Assembly: GCA_029263095.1 (NCBI GenBank)
Contig: JAJCYA010000087.1
Coordinates: 47,844-111,843, forward strand
DNA length: 64,000 nucleotides
Direction of reading: 5' to 3'
From: Acidimicrobiia bacterium
Lineage (GTDB): Bacteria; Actinomycetota; Acidimicrobiia; Spongiisociales; UBA11373
Position numbers and translations under genes: made by a program. Below the pieces are notes generated by a model. It was not told where the DNA came from. It searched no databases and worked only from the letters and a program-made list of their open reading frames with translations. Positions 62,239 to 64,000 of the stretch are shown here, one piece after another (position 1 is the first letter of the stretch; each line of letters opens with the position of its first letter).

Positions 62239-63409
62239 GGGTGGTCGGGCAACGGCGTTTGCGATGATCATCGCTGTCGCGCTCGGCGGTTACCTGGGCC
62301 GCTCCCAGCTCCAGTCGGTGGTCGAGGGAGTCGTTGGTTCGATCGGTGATTGGTCGACCAAGCTGCGCGATCTCGCTGCCGCCGAACCCCGCACCGAGAT
62401 CGGCCTGCGCAGTAGAGAAGGGGAGTCGGCAAGCGTCCTCATCACGCTCGGCGCCGGCGAGGACGACGCAGCGTTCGCCCTGCTGGCAGCCAATCCCGAT
62501 GGACCACCGATCCTGGTGGTGCTGCCGCAAGATCTTCTGCTGGCCGTTCCCGGTTTTGGAGAGTTCCGGCTGGTCGATGCTCTCGTGTTCGGCGGACCCG
62601 AATTGGCCGCCCTCGCCGTAATCAATCAGTTCGGTATCCGACTCGACGGTGTGACCGCTCTTCCCAGCGGTTCCGTCGCCGACGGACTCCCCGGTCCGGT
62701 CGAAATCGACTTGTCTGTTCCTTTGTTCGTCGAGTCGTCCGACGGTTCGGTGTCGCGAGTCCTCTCGGCTGGAACGGCCGAGGTGACGCCGGACTTTGTG
62801 GAGACGTTGCTCGTCACCGCAGGAGTCGGTGACGCTTTCGAGTGGATTCAGCGCCAAGGTTCGGCATGGCGAACGGTCTTGGATGCCGTGGCCGAGGCGC
62901 CCGGGATCGCCGATCGGATCACTGCTCTCGGTGGAAGCGAAGCTGCCGACGGAGCGGATCTCCTGGTGACCGTGGCTGCGGAGCCCGAGGCGTTTCTGGC
63001 AACGGTGCCGGTTTCGCGAGCTGAATCGTCTTTGGGTATCGATGCCCTCATCCCCGTGGGGGATCAGGCGGACGCCTTCTTTCGGGAACGGCTCGGTCAC
63101 CTCTTGTTGCGCCCGAGCGGACGGCCCCGTATCGAGGTCCTCAACGGCAATGGGCGGATCGGAACCACCGGCGACATCGCAGAGATTCTGGTTCGGGCCG
63201 GCTTCCGACTCGTCCGTACCGATAACGCCGACGACTTCGACTACGAGGAAACGCTGATCGTTGCTCAGGGAGAGCACGCCGAGGGCTGGGCGCGCGAGAT
63301 CGTGGAGCTGCTCGGACGAGGGCTGCTGTTCCTCGAGGTGCGGGCCCCCTCTGGTGTTGTGGACGTCTCTATCATTGTGGGGCACGACATTCCATCCGGG
63401 GAAGGGTGA
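62231..63409 (+). CDS. LytR_C domain protein of the envelope
   Basis: This 392-residue protein has an N-terminal TM helix (ATAFAMIIAVALGGYLG), a central domain of about 230 residues related in layout to LCP-type envelope proteins but lacking recognisable catalytic Arg/Asp motifs, and a C-terminal LytR_C domain (about residues 300-385, IEVLNGNGRIGTTGDIAEIL and LVRTDNADDFDYEETLIV). In other actinobacteria a LytR-CpsA-Psr protein often sits between nadD and rsfS. The precise enzymatic role is uncertain. Confidence 0.72.
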   Translation: MGRGGRATAFAMIIAVALGGYLGRSQLQSVVEGVVGSIGDWSTKLRDLAAAEPRTEIGLRSREGESASVLITLGAGEDDAAFALLAANPDGPPILVVLPQDLLLAVPGFGEFRLVDALVFGGPELAALAVINQFGIRLDGVTALPSGSVADGLPGPVEIDLSVPLFVESSDGSVSRVLSAGTAEVTPDFVETLLVTAGVGDAFEWIQRQGSAWRTVLDAVAEAPGIADRITALGGSEAADGADLLVTVAAEPEAFLATVPVSRAESSLGIDALIPVGDQADAFFRERLGHLLLRPSGRPRIEVLNGNGRIGTTGDIAEILVRAGFRLVRTDNADDFDYEETLIVAQGEHAEGWAREIVELLGRGLLFLEVRAPSGVVDVSIIVGHDIPSGEG

Positions 63410-63415
63410 TCCTTC

Positions 63416-63781
63416 ATCGCAATCCATCCTGAGACATCCAGCACCGCGCAGGCCGCGGCTGTTGCCATCGATGACAAGAAGGGCCTTGAAGTAGCCCTGC
63501 TGGACGTTTCCGGGCTCATCGTGCTCACCGACGTCTTCATAATTGCAAGCGGTACCTCGCGCCGCCATGTGATCACGCTCGCAGAGGAGGCGGAGAGCAA
63601 GCTGAAAGAGCAGGACCGCCGACCACTTCGCCGTGAAGGTATGGAGGATGGAACCTGGGTGCTCCTCGACTACGGCGACGTCGTCGTCCACCTGTTCGAC
63701 GAGGAGACCAGGGCGTATTACGACCTGGAGCGCCTGTGGGCGGATGCGCCGCGTCTCACGTTTGAGCCGGCGGTTTCCTGA
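63416..63781 (+). CDS. rsfS: Ribosomal silencing factor RsfS, apparently without canonical start codon
   Basis: RsfS binds L14 and blocks subunit joining. The conserved fold begins at AAAVAIDDKKGLEVALLDVSGLIVLTDVFIIASG and continues RRHVITLAEEAESKL, GTWVLLDYGDVVVHLF and ETRAYYDLERLW (given in blocks). The frame is open from 63410, straight after the preceding TGA, but holds no ATG, GTG or TTG until GTG 63521, which would remove the first strand. ATC codons at 63416 and 63422 follow GAAGGG by a suitable gap. I set 63416 provisionally; the truncated 86-residue form from 63521 is the alternative. Confidence 0.72.
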   Translation: MAIHPETSSTAQAAAVAIDDKKGLEVALLDVSGLIVLTDVFIIASGTSRRHVITLAEEAESKLKEQDRRPLRREGMEDGTWVLLDYGDVVVHLFDEETRAYYDLERLWADAPRLTFEPAVS

Positions 63782-63809
63782 TTCACCACTGATACACTGC
63801 CGTCCGCTC

Positions 63810-63883
63810 GGGGGTGTAGCTCAGCTCGGCAGAGCGCTTGCATGGCATGCAAGAGGCCAGGGGTTCAAATCCCCTCACCTCCA
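63810..63883 (+). tRNA. tRNA-Ala(GGC)
   Basis: This 74-base gene has acceptor GGGGGTG/CACCTCC with the G3-U70 alanine pair, D arm GCTCAGCTCGGCAGAGC, anticodon loop ATGGCAT (anticodon GGC) and T arm CAGGGGTTCAAATCCCCT. Its acceptor stem is the same as that of the tmRNA. A TACACT -10-like box lies 13 bases before it. Confidence 0.95.
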
Positions 63884-63897
63884 CTCAGGCATCTCTT

Positions 63898-63924
63898 CGT
63901 TCTGGCCCTGTTCGGGCCCGAACG
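63898..63924. repeat. Hairpin after tRNA-Ala resembling the mini-element hairpins
   Basis: CGTTC...GAACG forms an inverted repeat around CCTGTTCGGGCCC; the CCTGTTCGG core is also in the tRNA-Lys unit. It starts 38 bases after the T-arm GGTTC, near the 48-50 base offset of the other units. The duplicate tRNA-Ala tail predicted about 170 bases downstream would lie just beyond the window end. Confidence 0.4.
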
Positions 63925-64000
63925 GTTCGACGAGGTACAAGCATGGCTCGTGTTGCGAGTGCTACCTGCCTAACAACTGGCCTGCTGTGGGGGTTTGGGT

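Overview
The window is a high-GC chromosome segment from an actinobacterium. The strongest evidence is gene order: ftsE-ftsX-M23 peptidase-smpB-ssrA, tig-clpP-clpX-valS-folC-ndk-mreBCD-mrdA-rodA, and rne-rplU-rpmA-obg-nadD-LytR_C-rsfS. Several features point to a deep lineage, perhaps Acidimicrobiia-like, rather than Streptomyces or Mycobacterium: a single clpP, a prfB gene that keeps its programmed frameshift, and no proB between obg and nadD. The lineage call is inference from layout only.

Layout. 1-9.9 kb: an HD-GYP phosphodiesterase, secA, an AlkD-type DNA glycosylase gene (opposite strand), frameshifted prfB, the FtsEX/LytM cell-division module, smpB and tmRNA. 10-13.9 kb: a polytopic membrane protein and a three-gene ABC-2 exporter. 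14-23 kb: thiI, two surface proteins with Thr/Ala/Pro linkers, AzlCD amino-acid exporter, a DUF885 protein, a DUF983 protein, an OmpR-type two-component system and a divergent Thr-rich surface protein. 23-30 kb: a Rieske-TPP enzyme fusion, a second ABC-2 exporter, then a metallo-beta-lactamase protein, rph and rdgB, and a universal stress protein.

30.1-39.4 kb is a tRNA cluster (Pro, Leu, Lys, Gly, Arg, His) that has been remodelled. Next to tRNA-Pro, tRNA-Leu and tRNA-Lys lie mini-elements of nearly constant period (169, 168 reconstructed, and 171 bp). Each ends in the same junction (CGGAGAAGG then the GGTTC of the T arm) followed by a duplicate of the 3' end of that tRNA. The tRNA-Leu copy is split by an 8.06 kb insertion (30519-38578) flanked by the 7-bp direct repeat CGTTGGG. 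This island carries an IS3-family element at its left end, an Rrf2 regulator, a cysteine hydrolase, TauE, DoxX and MOSC proteins, an SRPBCC protein, and decayed gene fragments. This mini-element family is my main candidate for something undescribed.

39.5-64 kb is housekeeping: trigger factor and ClpXP, valine charging, folate polyglutamation, NDP kinase, the rod-shape elongation machinery, thymidine kinase, RNase E/G, ribosomal proteins L21 and L27, Obg, a MoxR/VWA pair, NAD synthesis, and the ribosome silencing factor, ending in tRNA-Ala(GGC) at the right edge. Genes are packed with ATGA, GTGA and TGATG overlaps, so translational coupling is pervasive, and two convergent pairs share a CTAG at their stop codons. 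Notable sequence oddities are the AKAD motif in place of NKxD in Obg and an rsfS gene with no canonical start codon where its conserved N-terminus needs one.
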